A stretch of DNA of 64,000 nt from Xanthomonas phaseoli pv. phaseoli (GCA_022749655.1 CP094243.1:2976001-3040000); one strand, 5' to 3'. Shown: positions 9,109 through 18,864, counted from the stretch's first letter. Notes: a model not told the origin generated them from the letters alone. Made by a program: numbers and translations.

Positions 9109-9809
9109 TTGTTCACCGCGCCCTCACCGCGCTGCAAGTGTTTGAGAAATCAAGGGTTGGCGGCTGACTGCGGGCATCGCGCGCGGTACTTGGTCGCCAC
9201 TGGCGCAGCTCACCATTCCCGGCTTTCGTGCAGCAATGCACCAACAACGTGCGTTACTCGCGGGCGCGATTGACAGACAGTCCTGCGACACGCCATCCCT
9301 CCACGCGCGATCCCTGGCGCCAGGCCGGCGCCTTGCGCGTCAGCAACCGAGATGGCGTTACTGGGTGCAGTCGAAGGCATTGGCACGAATGCCTAGATCA
9401 AATGTCTGCCCGACGGAGCGAACGGTGCCCTCACCGCTCGCAGGACACGCCGCAAGTACGTCCGTGCAAGCTCGATGGCGGCATCCATGCCGCCAACGGT
9501 CCCGCAAGTTGCGAGGGCACCGCACCAGACGGTTGGCTAGCAGTTTGTCGAAGAGCGAGGAAACCGCGTCGCGCGGCTTGCTGTTTGCTCTGTTTGCACC
9601 TAGCGCACCTACCATCTCGACCGGCCCTTACCCGCCCACCGTCGCGGGACCTTATGCGGCATGGATGCTACGTAAGAGCTTACGCAGCGTGTTCCGTGAT
9701 GGTGGGCGGGCACGGGCCCTGCCAGCCACACTGCCGACCAGCCGCTCTCTAAGCAGTCCCCAGGCACTCCGACCCTCACCGCAGAGTGCAACACGCCTGA
9801 TCCATCGCT
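9109..9809. other. upstream control region of the nas operon; no gene
   Basis: About 700 bases between the sigma-54 promoter and the end of nasS. No frame resembles a protein family. At 9237-9252 TGCACC-N5-CGTGCG is one base away from a GCACC-N5-GGTGC NtrC-type dyad, about 160 bases upstream of the predicted transcription start, a plausible enhancer distance. This is suggestive only. Confidence 0.4.
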
Positions 9810-10900
9810 TTACGGCGTATCGAACAACCGATTGCCGCGATGATCGCTGTCCGGCGCGGCGACCCCCACAGATGCGGCGGCACGCCGATAGTTGTCGAGT
9901 CGGTGGATATATCGCCGAGCCGGGCGATGTCGTCGTCCTGAACGTCATGCCACCCCCAGCGCTGGAACTGGCCCAGAAACCACTCGCCGTCCGATAGCCA
10001 CGGCATATTCACCACCCCGCCGCGGTGGAAAGCCAGCGCAGTCGCATCACCGGCGGCAGCGTCGCGACCAACATGCGACTCAGCCTCGGGATGCGCACCC
10101 AGACACACCGCCAGATGCGTCGCCGGCACCCCGATATGCTGCGGCTCGGCCAGCCACTGCGCACATTGCGCGCGATTGGCTGGCGCCGCGTCCAGCCAAC
10201 GGCAGGCCTCCAGCACGCAAGCGGTCAAGCGCTCGCTCAATTCCGGCTGCAGCGCTGCGAATTCACGGCGGCAGGCGAGCACTTTTTCCGGATGACCAGG
10301 CCACAACTCGCCGCTGCGGATCACGCGCCGCCCCGTGCCCTGCGCCTCGGCCACCGCCGCCCACGGCTCGCCAGAGCAATAGCCGTCGACCAATCCGCTG
10401 GCCAGCGCCTCTGGCATCTGCGGTGGCGGAATGCTGAGCACATCCACATCCCCGATCGGGTCCACCCCGCCTGCAGCCAGCCAGTAGTACAGCCATAGCG
10501 CATGCGTACCGGTCGGAAAGGTCTGCGCGAACACCGCACGCCGCCCCAATCCTGCCAATGCCTGTGGCAGCGTGCGGCCAGCCGCCAACGCGTGCGCGAG
10601 TGCAGGCGCCAGCGTGATCGCCTGGCCGTTGTGATTGAGCGTCATCAGCAACGCCATCGGGCATTGCGGCCCGGCGATGCCCAGCTCGATCGCATACACC
10701 AGACTGGCCAGCGCGTGCGCGGCTTCCACCTCACCGGCCAGCAAACGGTCGCGCACGCCGGCCCAGGATGCCTGCCGTTGCAAGTCCAGCTGCAGGCCAT
10801 GTTGATGGTCCAGACCCAGGCGTTGCGCAGCGACCAGGGGCGCGCAGTCGATCAATGGCAGATAGGCCACGCGCACGACGGGATATTCGGCTTGACTCAT
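9810..10900 (-). CDS. nasS: nitrate sensor NasS, substrate-binding-like (frame broken near the end)
   Basis: A soluble relative of the NrtA/CmpA nitrate-binding proteins, about 363 residues, without a signal peptide, as expected of the cytoplasmic sensor NasS, which holds NasT inactive until nitrate or nitrite binds. Typical family stretches are VRVAYLPLIDCAPLVAAQR, GYCSGEPWAAVAEAQG and HRGGVVNMPWLSDGEWFL. The frame shifts near 9906-9912 (GATATATCC). Before it the protein reads ARLGDI; in the next frame the expected end YRRAAASVGVAAPDSDH runs to a TAA at 9810. Without repair the protein gains an unrelated tail ending at 9776. The ATG is four bases after nasT. Confidence 0.85.
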
Positions 10901-10904
10901 AGAT

Positions 10905-11477
10905 TCACCCCAACAACTCGGCCATGGCCACGATGCGGCGCGCCACTTCGGCCAGCTTGACGCCCTGCTTCATTGCCTGCTGGCGTAATGCCGCATAAGC
11001 GTCGGCTTCGCTCAGCCCACGTTTTTCCATCAGCAAGCCCTTCGCGCGGTCGATCTGCTTACGGTCCTGCAGCGCCTGCTGGACCTCATCCAGGCGCTTG
11101 CGCATGCTGCTTTCCTGCGCAAAACGCGCCAGCGCCACCTGCACGATCGGCGCCAACCGCGCCGGCGCCAAGCCATCCACCACATACGCCGTCACGCCCG
11201 CGCCGACCGCGGCATGGATCAACGCATCGTCGCCATCGCCGGAAAACATCACCACCGGCCGCGGCGCGTGCGCATGCAACATCGACAGCTGCTCCAAGGT
11301 GTCGCGGGAAGGCGAATCCACGTCGATCACCACCACATCCGGCTGCTGGCGTTGGACGGCATGCAGCAACGCGCTGACCGAGGCCACGTCAGCGAGCACC
11401 GTGTAGCCGGCGCGCGTCAGGGCCTGGCGCAGTTCGCCGATGGGCTTTTCGGTATCGTTGACCAGCAAAACACGCAT
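10905..11477 (-). CDS. nasT: ANTAR-domain antiterminator NasT
   Basis: A 190-residue RNA-binding regulator. Residues 1-120 form a receiver-like domain (MRVLLVNDTEKPIGELRQAL) with the NasT-type segment VVIDVDSPSRDT around the canonical phosphorylation aspartate but without the usual acidic pair near the N-terminus. Residues 125-190 form the ANTAR domain (DRKQIDRAKGLLMEKRGLSE, then EADAYAALRQQAM). NasT proteins promote readthrough of leader terminators in nas operons when released from NasS. Here the target hairpins are visible at 9016-9078. nasT and nasS are separated by four bases and form a two-gene operon divergent from cysG. Confidence 0.9.
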   Translation of the reverse strand: MRVLLVNDTEKPIGELRQALTRAGYTVLADVASVSALLHAVQRQQPDVVVIDVDSPSRDTLEQLSMLHAHAPRPVVMFSGDGDDALIHAAVGAGVTAYVVDGLAPARLAPIVQVALARFAQESSMRKRLDEVQQALQDRKQIDRAKGLLMEKRGLSEADAYAALRQQAMKQGVKLAEVARRIVAMAELLG

Positions 11478-11559
11478 TGACAGCAGCGAGGCATGGACGT
11501 GGCCTGATGGTGCCATGCAACATGGGGCTGGTGCGAGCCATCTTTTCGGAGTGTGTCCA

Positions 11560-12537
11560 ATGCCGTTGTTTCCGCTGTTCGCCAACCTGCAGGGGCGTGC
11601 CGTGCTGGTCATCGGTGGCGGCGAAGTCGCCACACGCAAGGTGCTGGCGCTGCTGAAGGCGCAGGCGCACATCCGGCTGTATGCGCATGCGCTTTCGCCC
11701 GAACTTGCCCAGTTGCTGCAGGCCGGGCGCTTCGAGCAGATGACAGGCGAGTTCGATCCGGGCTGGATCGACACCGTGTGGCTGGTCGTCGCCGCCACCG
11801 ATGATGTGGATTTGAATCGACGCGTCGCCGCAGCGGCCGGCGCACGCCAGCGTCTGGTCAATGTCGTGGACGATGCCGAGCTCTCCACCTACCAGGTGCC
11901 GGCCATTGTCGACCGCGATCCGCTGGTGATTGCGATTTCGTCGGCCGGCGCGGCGCCGATGCTGGCGCGCCGACTGCGCGAGCGACTGGAGCGCGAACTG
12001 CATGCGTCGGTGGGTACGCTGGCGGCCTTGTTCGCCCGGCACCGCGAGCGCATTCGTCAGCAGTTGCCGGACATGAACCGGCGGCGGCGGTGGTTCGATC
12101 AGGTCATCGATGGGAAGGTGCCGCAATTGTTGCAGGCCGGCGATACCGTCGCCGCCGAAGCCGCCTTTGCCGCCGCGTTGGATGCGGTGGACAGCGTTCC
12201 GGCGCGCGGCAGCGTGCAATGGGTTGGTGCCGGCCCGGGCGATCCGGGGCTGCTCACGCTCAATGCCTTGCGTGCCCTGAACCTGGCCGACGTGCTGCTG
12301 CTGGCGTCGGACGTGCCCGCCGAGGTGGTGGAACTGGCACGCCGAGATGCACAAAGGCGCGGCTGGCCGGAGACGCCGGGCGCGCAGCAGGCCGTCGTAG
12401 TGGAGTTGGTCGGCGCCGGTCTGCAGGTCGTGGTCTTGCGCATGGGCAGCGGCGATGCCATCGCGGCGGAGCTGGAAGCTGCCCTGCACGCGCAGGGCAT
12501 CCTGTCGGTGCGGGTTCCGGGGTTGCCGCTCCATTAG
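11560..12537 (+). CDS. cysG: siroheme synthase CysG: dehydrogenase/ferrochelatase with short degenerate methylase part
   Basis: A 325-residue protein. Residues 1-210 match the CysG/Met8 precorrin-2 dehydrogenase and sirohydrochlorin ferrochelatase: NAD-binding VLVIGGGEVATRKVLALL, catalytic-region VNVVDDAELSTYQVPAIV and the serine loop ISSAGAAPMLARRLRE. Residues 225-325 begin like a SUMT domain (VQWVGAGPGDPGLLTLNALR) but lack the GGD/FGRGGEE region and end after about 100 residues, so methyltransferase activity is unlikely. E. coli CysG is about 457 residues. The complete SUMT encoded by cobA at the end of the nas operon probably complements it. GGAG precedes the ATG by nine bases. It is divergent from nasT. 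Confidence 0.88.
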   Translation: MPLFPLFANLQGRAVLVIGGGEVATRKVLALLKAQAHIRLYAHALSPELAQLLQAGRFEQMTGEFDPGWIDTVWLVVAATDDVDLNRRVAAAAGARQRLVNVVDDAELSTYQVPAIVDRDPLVIAISSAGAAPMLARRLRERLERELHASVGTLAALFARHRERIRQQLPDMNRRRRWFDQVIDGKVPQLLQAGDTVAAEAAFAAALDAVDSVPARGSVQWVGAGPGDPGLLTLNALRALNLADVLLLASDVPAEVVELARRDAQRRGWPETPGAQQAVVVELVGAGLQVVVLRMGSGDAIAAELEAALHAQGILSVRVPGLPLH

Positions 12538-12879
12538 GTTTTTCCAAGCGCGTTGCCGGGTTCGACGCGCGCCACTGCGCACCGCATGCCAGCAACGCCC
12601 GGCGCGCGGTGTCCTGCTGCCAAGGCGTGCGTTGGCCATCCCGATCGCCGAGTGCCCGCCCCTAGCATCGGCGGGAAATGATGCCGGCTGCCGCGCAATA
12701 GCGCTCGACTGCCACCCGCCAGCGCATGTCATCGGCACCGCGTCACGGCGCGTAGGAACGCAGCACCGGCTGTCCAGCTTGGCCGGTTTCACCCTCTGCC
12801 TGGCCGAAAACGTCCCCAGCATGGCGCGCTGGTCCGCCTACAGTCGAGCACGTCATCCCGGTTCGGACTTCGCCACGCC
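12538..12879. other. intergenic, nothing recognised
   Basis: About 340 bases between cysG and the flavin monooxygenase. I see no RNA gene, clear terminator or repeat; it probably carries the promoter of the monooxygenase gene. Confidence 0.4.
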
Positions 12880-14313
12880 ATGCAGATGCCTTCGCCGTCC
12901 CAGACGTTCCCGCTCGACCGCAGCGAGGCGGTCTGCATCATCGGTGCTGGCCCGGGTGGGCTCAGTGCGGCACGTGCGCTCAAGGCGCAGGGGCTGGAAT
13001 ACGACCAGTTCGAACGCCACGGCGACCTGGGCGGGATATGGGACGCCAGCAACCCCGGCTCGCCGATCTACGACTCCACCCATTTCATTTCCTCGCGCGA
13101 TCTATCGGCCTTCATCGGCCATCCCATGCCGCGCCATTACCCCGACTACCCGTCGCATCGGCAGATCCTGGCCTACCTGCGCAGCTTCGCCGAGACATTC
13201 GGGCTGCGCGAGAAGATCCAGTTCGACACCGCCGTGCTGCGCATCCACAAACAGGCGGACGGGCGCTGGCAGGTGGACTTGGCCGATGGCTCGCAGCGCA
13301 CCTACGCTGCAGTGATTTGCGCATCGGGCGTCAACTGGGACCCCAGCATGCCGCAGTTGCCGGGCCACTTCGATGGCGAGCTCCGCCACTCGGTGAGCTT
13401 CCGGCATGGCGACGAATTTCGTGGCAAGCGCGTGCTGGTGCTGGGCGCCGGTAACTCCGGCGCGGACATCGCCTGCGAGGCGGCCATGCATGCGCAGCGC
13501 GCCTTTCTCAGCGTGCGCCGTGGCTATCACTTCATTCCCAAGCACTTGATGGGAATCCCGGTCGACCAGATCGCCGAGACCGGCCCGCACCTGCCGTTAT
13601 GGCTGGCGCGCCCGATCTTCTCGGCGCTGCTGCGCCTGGTCAACGGCGATCTGACCAAGCTGGGGTTGCCCAAGCCGGACCACCGTTTGTTCGAGAGTCA
13701 CCCGTTGCTCAACGCCCAGCTGCTGCACCATCTGCAGCACGGCAACATCGCCGTCAAACCCGATATCGAGCGACTGGACGGCAGGCACGTGGTGTTCAAG
13801 GACGGCAGCCGCGAGCAGATCGACCTGCTGCTCTGCGCCACTGGCTACCGCTGGAGCTGCCCGTATGCCAGCGCGTATTTCCTCTGGAACGGCGGACGCC
13901 CGCAGATGTACCTGTCGATGTTCAACCGCACGCATCGCAACCTGTTCGGGATCGGCTACCTGGAAACCAATTCCAGCGCGTACAAGCTGTTCGACACCCA
14001 AGCCCACATGATCGCGTCTTACCTGACCGCGCAACGCCGCGATCCGGCCAGCGCACGCCGATTCGATGCGTTGATCGAAAACGATACGCCGGACCTGTCC
14101 GGCGGCATCCGTTTCGTGGCATCGCAGCGCCACGCCGTCTACATCGAGGCGCATGCATTCAAACGCTATCTGCAGCAGCTGCGCAGACAACTGGGCTGGG
14201 GCGATCTGGGCGAACACATGTACGACGCGCTCAAGCTCGACGCCAGTGGCGACCCACGCATGCGCACTACCGCCAACCCACGGCTGGCCGACAGCGAGGT
14301 TGCCCATGGCTAA
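12880..14313 (+). CDS. flavin-containing monooxygenase (FMO-like)
   Basis: A 477-residue FAD- and NADPH-dependent monooxygenase. FAD binding: CIIGAGPGGLSAARALKAQG near residue 19. NADPH binding: VLVLGAGNSGADIACEAA near residue 186. Just before it, FDGELRHSVSF fits the FMO fingerprint F-X-G-X3-H-X3-[Y/F]. The C-terminal LLLCATGYRW is the usual ATG-type motif. FMOs and related Baeyer-Villiger enzymes oxygenate N, S or carbonyl groups; the substrate cannot be told from sequence. The following dehydrogenase gene starts inside its last codons, so the two are translated together and probably act in one pathway. Confidence 0.82.
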   Translation: MQMPSPSQTFPLDRSEAVCIIGAGPGGLSAARALKAQGLEYDQFERHGDLGGIWDASNPGSPIYDSTHFISSRDLSAFIGHPMPRHYPDYPSHRQILAYLRSFAETFGLREKIQFDTAVLRIHKQADGRWQVDLADGSQRTYAAVICASGVNWDPSMPQLPGHFDGELRHSVSFRHGDEFRGKRVLVLGAGNSGADIACEAAMHAQRAFLSVRRGYHFIPKHLMGIPVDQIAETGPHLPLWLARPIFSALLRLVNGDLTKLGLPKPDHRLFESHPLLNAQLLHHLQHGNIAVKPDIERLDGRHVVFKDGSREQIDLLLCATGYRWSCPYASAYFLWNGGRPQMYLSMFNRTHRNLFGIGYLETNSSAYKLFDTQAHMIASYLTAQRRDPASARRFDALIENDTPDLSGGIRFVASQRHAVYIEAHAFKRYLQQLRRQLGWGDLGEHMYDALKLDASGDPRMRTTANPRLADSEVAHG

Positions 14314-15236
14314 GCCGCAGGATCTGCGCGACTGGCATGCGGTGATCACCGGCGGCGCCGGTGGACTGGGACGCGCGATCGCCGCGCGCCTGATCCAGCG
14401 CGGCGTATGGTGCCTGCCTGCTGGTGGATATCGATGCCGATGCACTGGCACGTGCGGTGCAGGCGCTGGGTCCATTGGCATGCGCGCAGGTGGCCGACCT
14501 GACCGACCCCACTGCGCGCGACCGGCTCGCCGAACGACTCGACACGGACTGGGGGCAATTGCAGCTATTGGTGAACAACGCCGGCATTGTCGGCACCACG
14601 CCGTTCGAACAGCGCACGCCCGAGTCGATCCGCGGCGAACTGGAGTTGAACCTGCTGGCGCCATTGTTGCTGACGCACCGGTTACTGCCGCTACTGCAGC
14701 GCGCTGGCGACGGGCGCGTGGTGAACATCGTCTCGCTGGGCGGCATGTTTCCGTTGCCCGAGTCGACGGTCTACTCGGCCAGCAAGTTCGGCCTGCGTGG
14801 TGCCATGCTCTGCCTGGGACTGGATGGCGTACGCCTGGGCATTCGCGTCTCCATCGTCAACCCGTCGGCCACCGACACCCCGATGCTGATGCGCGAGGCC
14901 CTCCACGGCGGCAACAAGCTACAGTTCATGGATCGGCCGCAACAGCCTGACGAAGTCGCACTGCAGGTGCTGCGCTGCCTGGATGCGCCGTGCCTGGAGC
15001 GCTTCGTGCGCCCCAGCGAGTCGTGGAAGGTGCGGCTGGCCATGTTGCTGCCCAACCTGCTGACGCGCGCCCTGCCGCTGTTCGCGCGCAGCGCCGAGCG
15101 CGGGCATCGCACCTATCTTGCATCGCTGCAGCAACGCGGCCTGATTCGCCCATGCCGGGATGGCTGGGAAGTGGTGCCGCCTGATCAATGCGCAGACCCG
15201 CCCATTCCGGTGCAAGCGAACGCGCGACGCATCTGA
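14306..15236 (+). CDS. short-chain dehydrogenase/reductase (frame broken once)
   Basis: A classical SDR of about 308 residues. Cofactor binding: VITGGAGGLGRAIAARLIQR at the N-terminus; core NNAGIVG; active site S...YSASK (residues ~150-156). It overlaps the monooxygenase by eight bases, indicating translational coupling and a linked oxidation step. Near 14409-14423 the frame changes: the N-terminal beta-strand is in one frame, LLVDIDADALARAVQAL in another. The site contains a tandem CCTG duplication (TGCCTGCCTGC); removing one unit restores GV-WCLLVDIDADAL. It may be a real slippage mutation or an assembly error. Confidence 0.8.
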
Positions 15237-15347
15237 TTGTCACCACTTCCGTTGCCGGCATGTGGCGGAGCACTGCTGGCGGATTCCGAAGCTCCCATAG
15301 GACACCGCCACGCATGTCGTCCCGACTCCCCGCACGCCTTGATCGGC

Positions 15348-16505
15348 TCATCGCGACCCGCGCGCCTGTCCGGGCGAACGGCCAGACCAGCGTTGAAAGG
15401 CACGCCGAAACGCCCGTGCATCGGCGTAGCCGACCGCTTGCGCCACCTCGGCGACAGTCAATTGCGAATTGCGCAGCAGATCCTGCGCGCGCTCGTAGCG
15501 AGCGGCATCGCGCAGCGCCCGGTAGCCGACCTGCTGCGCGCCGAGCCGACGCCGCAGCGTGCGCTCGCTGCAATTGGCCTGGCGGGCAAGCTCGGGCTGC
15601 CGCGGCGCACGCTCGGCATCGCTGCGCAGCCGCAGTGCGATCGATTCGACCAATTCATTGCGCGACGGCGGCCGCTTGATCAGCGTCTCCAATTGTTGCC
15701 GCAACAGCCCGCAGGTGGTGCGGTCGTAGCCCGGCAGCCGCGCGGCCAGCCACTTGGCATCGAGCGTCATCCTGTTGCGGCCGGCGCCAAACCGCACCGG
15801 GCAGCGGAAAAAGCGCGTATAGATCTCCAGCGGGGCCGATCGCGCGAAGGCCAGTTCCACCGCACGCGGTCGGATGTCCGGCCCCAGCATGCAGCGACTG
15901 ACATTGAGGGCGCCGGCGAAGGCTTCCTCGATGAGGTAAGGCTCGATCTCCAGGTCGAACACGTGCGGCACCAGTTCGATGGAGGCTTCGGGGCCTTGCT
16001 GTGCGAACAGGTGCTGCATCATCGCTCCGGCTTCGTGCTGATGCCCCAGGCCATAGGCGATCGCTTCGCCGAAGGTTTCGCAGGTGAGCATGGCCAGCCC
16101 GGTCAGGCCCCAGGACACTGGCCGTTGCCGCATGCCGGCCGCCAGGCCCATCGCCGGCTCCTCCAGCAACCGGCGTGCGCGCAGGATCAGCGCACGCACC
16201 TGCTGGTAAGACAGCAGCAGATCCCGGTCGTGCAGGTCGCGGTCGGTGAATCCCAACCCCTTGCACAGCCGCTCCGGCGCGTGCCCGCGATCTTCGACCA
16301 GGCCCAGCAGCGAGCACACGGTATTGGGAACAATGTCGGCGATGCGGCGGGTATCGGCCGGCGCACGGCGCGCCTTGCCGACCTCAGAGGTGGGCTGCCT
16401 GCGTATGACGGCCGCGCGCGCGCGCGCGGCATGCTCAGCAGCGCTCCGCGGAGCGTTCGCAACCGATGCAGTGACAACGTGCCGTGCAGCCAACAGCCCC
16501 ACCAT
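15348..16505 (-). CDS. AraC-family transcription regulator
   Basis: A regulator of up to 385 residues. The N-terminal two thirds resemble the Arabinose_bd-type domain found in OruR/VirS-like AraC proteins (GLGFTDRDLHDRDLLLSYQQ, GLTGLAMLTCETFGEAIAYG). The C-terminal ~100 residues are an AraC DNA-binding domain with two helix-turn-helices (SERTLRRRLGAQQVGYRALR and VAEVAQAVGYADARAFRRAF). It converges with the monooxygenase-dehydrogenase pair and is a natural candidate to control it. The true start is uncertain: the first ~55 residues are low-complexity and may be upstream sequence. Confidence 0.8.
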   Translation of the reverse strand: MVGLLAARHVVTASVANAPRSAAEHAARARAAVIRRQPTSEVGKARRAPADTRRIADIVPNTVCSLLGLVEDRGHAPERLCKGLGFTDRDLHDRDLLLSYQQVRALILRARRLLEEPAMGLAAGMRQRPVSWGLTGLAMLTCETFGEAIAYGLGHQHEAGAMMQHLFAQQGPEASIELVPHVFDLEIEPYLIEEAFAGALNVSRCMLGPDIRPRAVELAFARSAPLEIYTRFFRCPVRFGAGRNRMTLDAKWLAARLPGYDRTTCGLLRQQLETLIKRPPSRNELVESIALRLRSDAERAPRQPELARQANCSERTLRRRLGAQQVGYRALRDAARYERAQDLLRNSQLTVAEVAQAVGYADARAFRRAFQRWSGRSPGQARGSR

Positions 16506-16658
16506 GCGATGCGTGCCGTGCGGGGGTACAAGCCGGCCGGTGCTGAACGTCTTGCATGCGTTGCGTCCTCGCGAAAATGCGGCCTCGACCGCTCGGCCGC
16601 ACTCTAGCGCAAGTGATGGCGCGCAGGTCCGCCCGGCAAGGACCGACGCCTCAGGTCA

Positions 16659-17021
16659 TCACTCCCGCGACAATCGCTTGCGCGTGCTGTCGCGCACATC
16701 CACGTCGAAGGTGACCTGCAAGGTCATCGCCTCGGCATGCCCAGCGCCCGCATCGAAACTGAACTGAAGCCCGTCGCGGCGCGGTAACTGGCGTGCGTGT
16801 TCCTCCAGCGCATCGCGCGGGATCGCCAGTTGCCAATGATCGGTCGCGCAATTGCACGCGGCGTGACCGCCGGTGAGGCTCACGCTGTGTCTGACCAATC
16901 GTGCGCCTTGCCCGCTCGGCAACCGGCTGAGATTGTCGACGCTGCGCCCGGCCAGCAGGTTGGCCAGCTCGTCTTCGTCGATACGAAAGCGCAGATGTTG
17001 GCCTTCAATCTGGATTTTCAT
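16659..17021 (-). CDS. small conserved protein coupled to mobA
   Basis: A 120-residue protein with no motif I can name with certainty. It has MKIQIEGQHLRFRIDEDELA at the N-terminus and a cysteine pair (HAACNCATDHWQLAIP) in the middle. Its start overlaps the end of mobA by 17 bases, so the two are translated together and it may belong with molybdenum cofactor or nitrate metabolism. The predicted content is mostly beta strand, with no signal peptide or membrane segment. Function unknown. Confidence 0.65.
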   Translation of the reverse strand: MKIQIEGQHLRFRIDEDELANLLAGRSVDNLSRLPSGQGARLVRHSVSLTGGHAACNCATDHWQLAIPRDALEEHARQLPRRDGLQFSFDAGAGHAEAMTLQVTFDVDVRDSTRKRLSRE

Positions 17022-17574
17022 GGATCAGCCGGCTCCATTGCTCGGGCGTGTTGCAATTGACGAACGCAGCGCGTTCGCTGGCAGTGACAGTCACGCGATG
17101 GCACTGCAGTGAATGCTGCAAGGCGCGCAGCGAGCGTGACGATGCAGCGCCCGCCATCAACACCGCCAACGCCTCGCGCACGCTGGCATCCAGGCGCAGG
17201 CACATCGGCAGCATCTGGTCCTCGAAGGCCACACAGCGGTGCTGCGACGGCGCCAGCAGCTTGCCCAGCAATGCGGCCGACAACAGCGGCATATCCACAG
17301 GCACCACCACCAGCGTGGTCGCGTCGTCCGCGACCGCGATTACGCTGGCCAGCCCGCCGAGTGGGCCCAGATCGGGCTGGAGGTCGGCAATGCCGGCGTA
17401 CTCGGGCCGGTTGCCGCTGACCACCACGTGCTGCGCACCGGCCCGGCGTAGCAACGCCTGCATCCGTTCCAGCAACGGGCGCCCATGCCAGGGCAGCAAC
17501 GCCTTGTCCTGCCCCATGCGCGACGAACGTCCACCGGCCAGCACCACGCCCGTCCACGGCCGCAGCAGCGTCAT
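17005..17574 (-). CDS. mobA: molybdenum cofactor guanylyltransferase
   Basis: A 189-residue enzyme that attaches GMP to molybdopterin to make MGD cofactor, needed by NasA. It has the nucleotidyltransferase signature VVLAGGRSSRMGQDKALLPW at the N-terminus, then LGPLGGLASVIAV and the metal-binding VVVPVDMPLLSAALL. The ATG at 17574 begins MTLLRPWTG. The gene overlaps the small conserved gene downstream and lies 37 bases after moeA, giving the order moeA-mobA-small gene on the minus strand. Confidence 0.9.
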   Translation of the reverse strand: MTLLRPWTGVVLAGGRSSRMGQDKALLPWHGRPLLERMQALLRRAGAQHVVVSGNRPEYAGIADLQPDLGPLGGLASVIAVADDATTLVVVPVDMPLLSAALLGKLLAPSQHRCVAFEDQMLPMCLRLDASVREALAVLMAGAASSRSLRALQHSLQCHRVTVTASERAAFVNCNTPEQWSRLIHENPD

Positions 17575-17611
17575 GCAACAGCCCCAGGATGGATGGCACG
17601 CACAGGCAGGT

Positions 17612-18864
17612 TCATGGCGCGATGGCCGGCGCGGCCGATTGCAGATGGCCCAAGCCGAAGACCTCGGCATGCGTGCTCGCTGCGGCGCCTTCGTCCTGCG
17701 GCTCCAGCACTGCCCAGACGTTGGCCTGCAGCAACGGCGCCACACGAAAAGACTCTTGCTGCGGCAGGATCTGCACCGACAACTCGCCGGCCACGCTGCA
17801 CAGCAGCCGTGCCCGCAGATGCTGCCGCCAGATCGGCCGGGCCTGCATCGGCGCCTCTAACGCGACGCGCAACCCACGCTCAACCGGCATGCCCAACAAA
17901 CCGCGCAATGCCGGCTCGACGAAAAAGCGCAGCCCGGCCGCACTGGCCATCGGGTTGCCGGGCAAGCCCATATACAGCGTGCCATCGCTAAAGCGTGCAA
18001 GCAGCACCGGTTTGCCCGGTCGCACCGCGACCTTATGAAACAGCACTTCGGCAGCGTGGCGCGCCAACGCATCCGGGATGAAATCGTAACGACCGCGCGA
18101 AACGGCGCCGGTGCTCAGGATGAGATCGGCACCGGCATGGCGGGCCTGGGCCAGTGCCGCATCGAAGGCAGCATCGTCATCGCCCACCTGCCCGCGCCAC
18201 ACGACATCGGCGCCGGCGGCACGCAACTGAGCCAGCAGATAACTGCTGGTGCCATCGCGGATCTGCCCCGGCTGCAGGGGTTGTGCGGGGTCGCCGATCA
18301 ACTCGCGTCCCGTGGCAATCACGGCCACGCGCGGCCGCCGCACCACCTGCACATGCGCGCAGCCCAGGCCGGCGAGCAGCATCAGATGCGCACCGCGCAG
18401 TACGGTGCCGGCGTCGATCACGCGATCGTGCAAGCGCACGTCTTCGCCGCGACGGCGGATGTGCTGGCCCGCACGCACCGGCTGATGCAGGCGGATGCGG
18501 CTGGGGCGCCCGCCATCGTGTTCGAGGATCTGCACTTGCTCGATCGGCACCACCGCATCGGCACCGGGGGCACGCCGGCGCCGGTCATGATTTCCCAGGC
18601 TGCACCGATCGCGGTCGCACCGGCATCCTGCCCTGCCGCAACGGTACCGCTCACCACGTGCTCGCTGTCTGCCAACGCACCAATGCCCGCGGTCGCCAGT
18701 GCAAACCCATCCATTGCGCTGTTGTCGAAGGGCGGCAACTCTGCCTGGCTCGACAAGGCGTCGGCGAGCACGCGGCCCTCGGCATCGGCGCTTGCCACCC
18801 ACTCGCTGGCGAGGGTTGCGACGTGCGCATGGACCAGCGCGAGTGCTTCGGCATAGCTGATCAT
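17612..18864 (-). CDS. moeA: molybdopterin molybdenumtransferase MoeA, copy 1 (frame broken once)
   Basis: MoeA inserts molybdate into adenylated molybdopterin. About 417 residues after repair. The N-terminal part has PPFDNSAMDGFALA; the middle has RRPRVAVIATGRELIGDPAQ; then LSTGAVSRGRYDFIPDAL and the C-terminal YMGLPGNPMASAAGLRFFV. The frame changes at the G run 18566-18570 (minus-strand CCCCC): MTGAGVPP is in one frame and GADAVVPIEQVQ in the next. One extra C restores the normal GVPPGADAVVP. The usual motif SGGVS appears here as STGAVS, so this copy differs from moeA copy 2 at an otherwise conserved loop. Confidence 0.85.

Noticed and set aside
9228..9241. GTGCA-GCAA-TGCAC palindrome in the nas upstream region
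   Set aside because: The half-sites face the wrong way for an NtrC dyad, and no other regulator fits; probably chance.
16405..16436. Alternating CG tract
   Set aside because: It lies in the doubtful N-terminal part of the AraC gene and looks like ordinary GC-rich low complexity rather than a functional repeat.
15237..16607. Plus-strand frame of about 450 codons
   Set aside because: Antisense to the AraC-family regulator, which has clear helix-turn-helix motifs.
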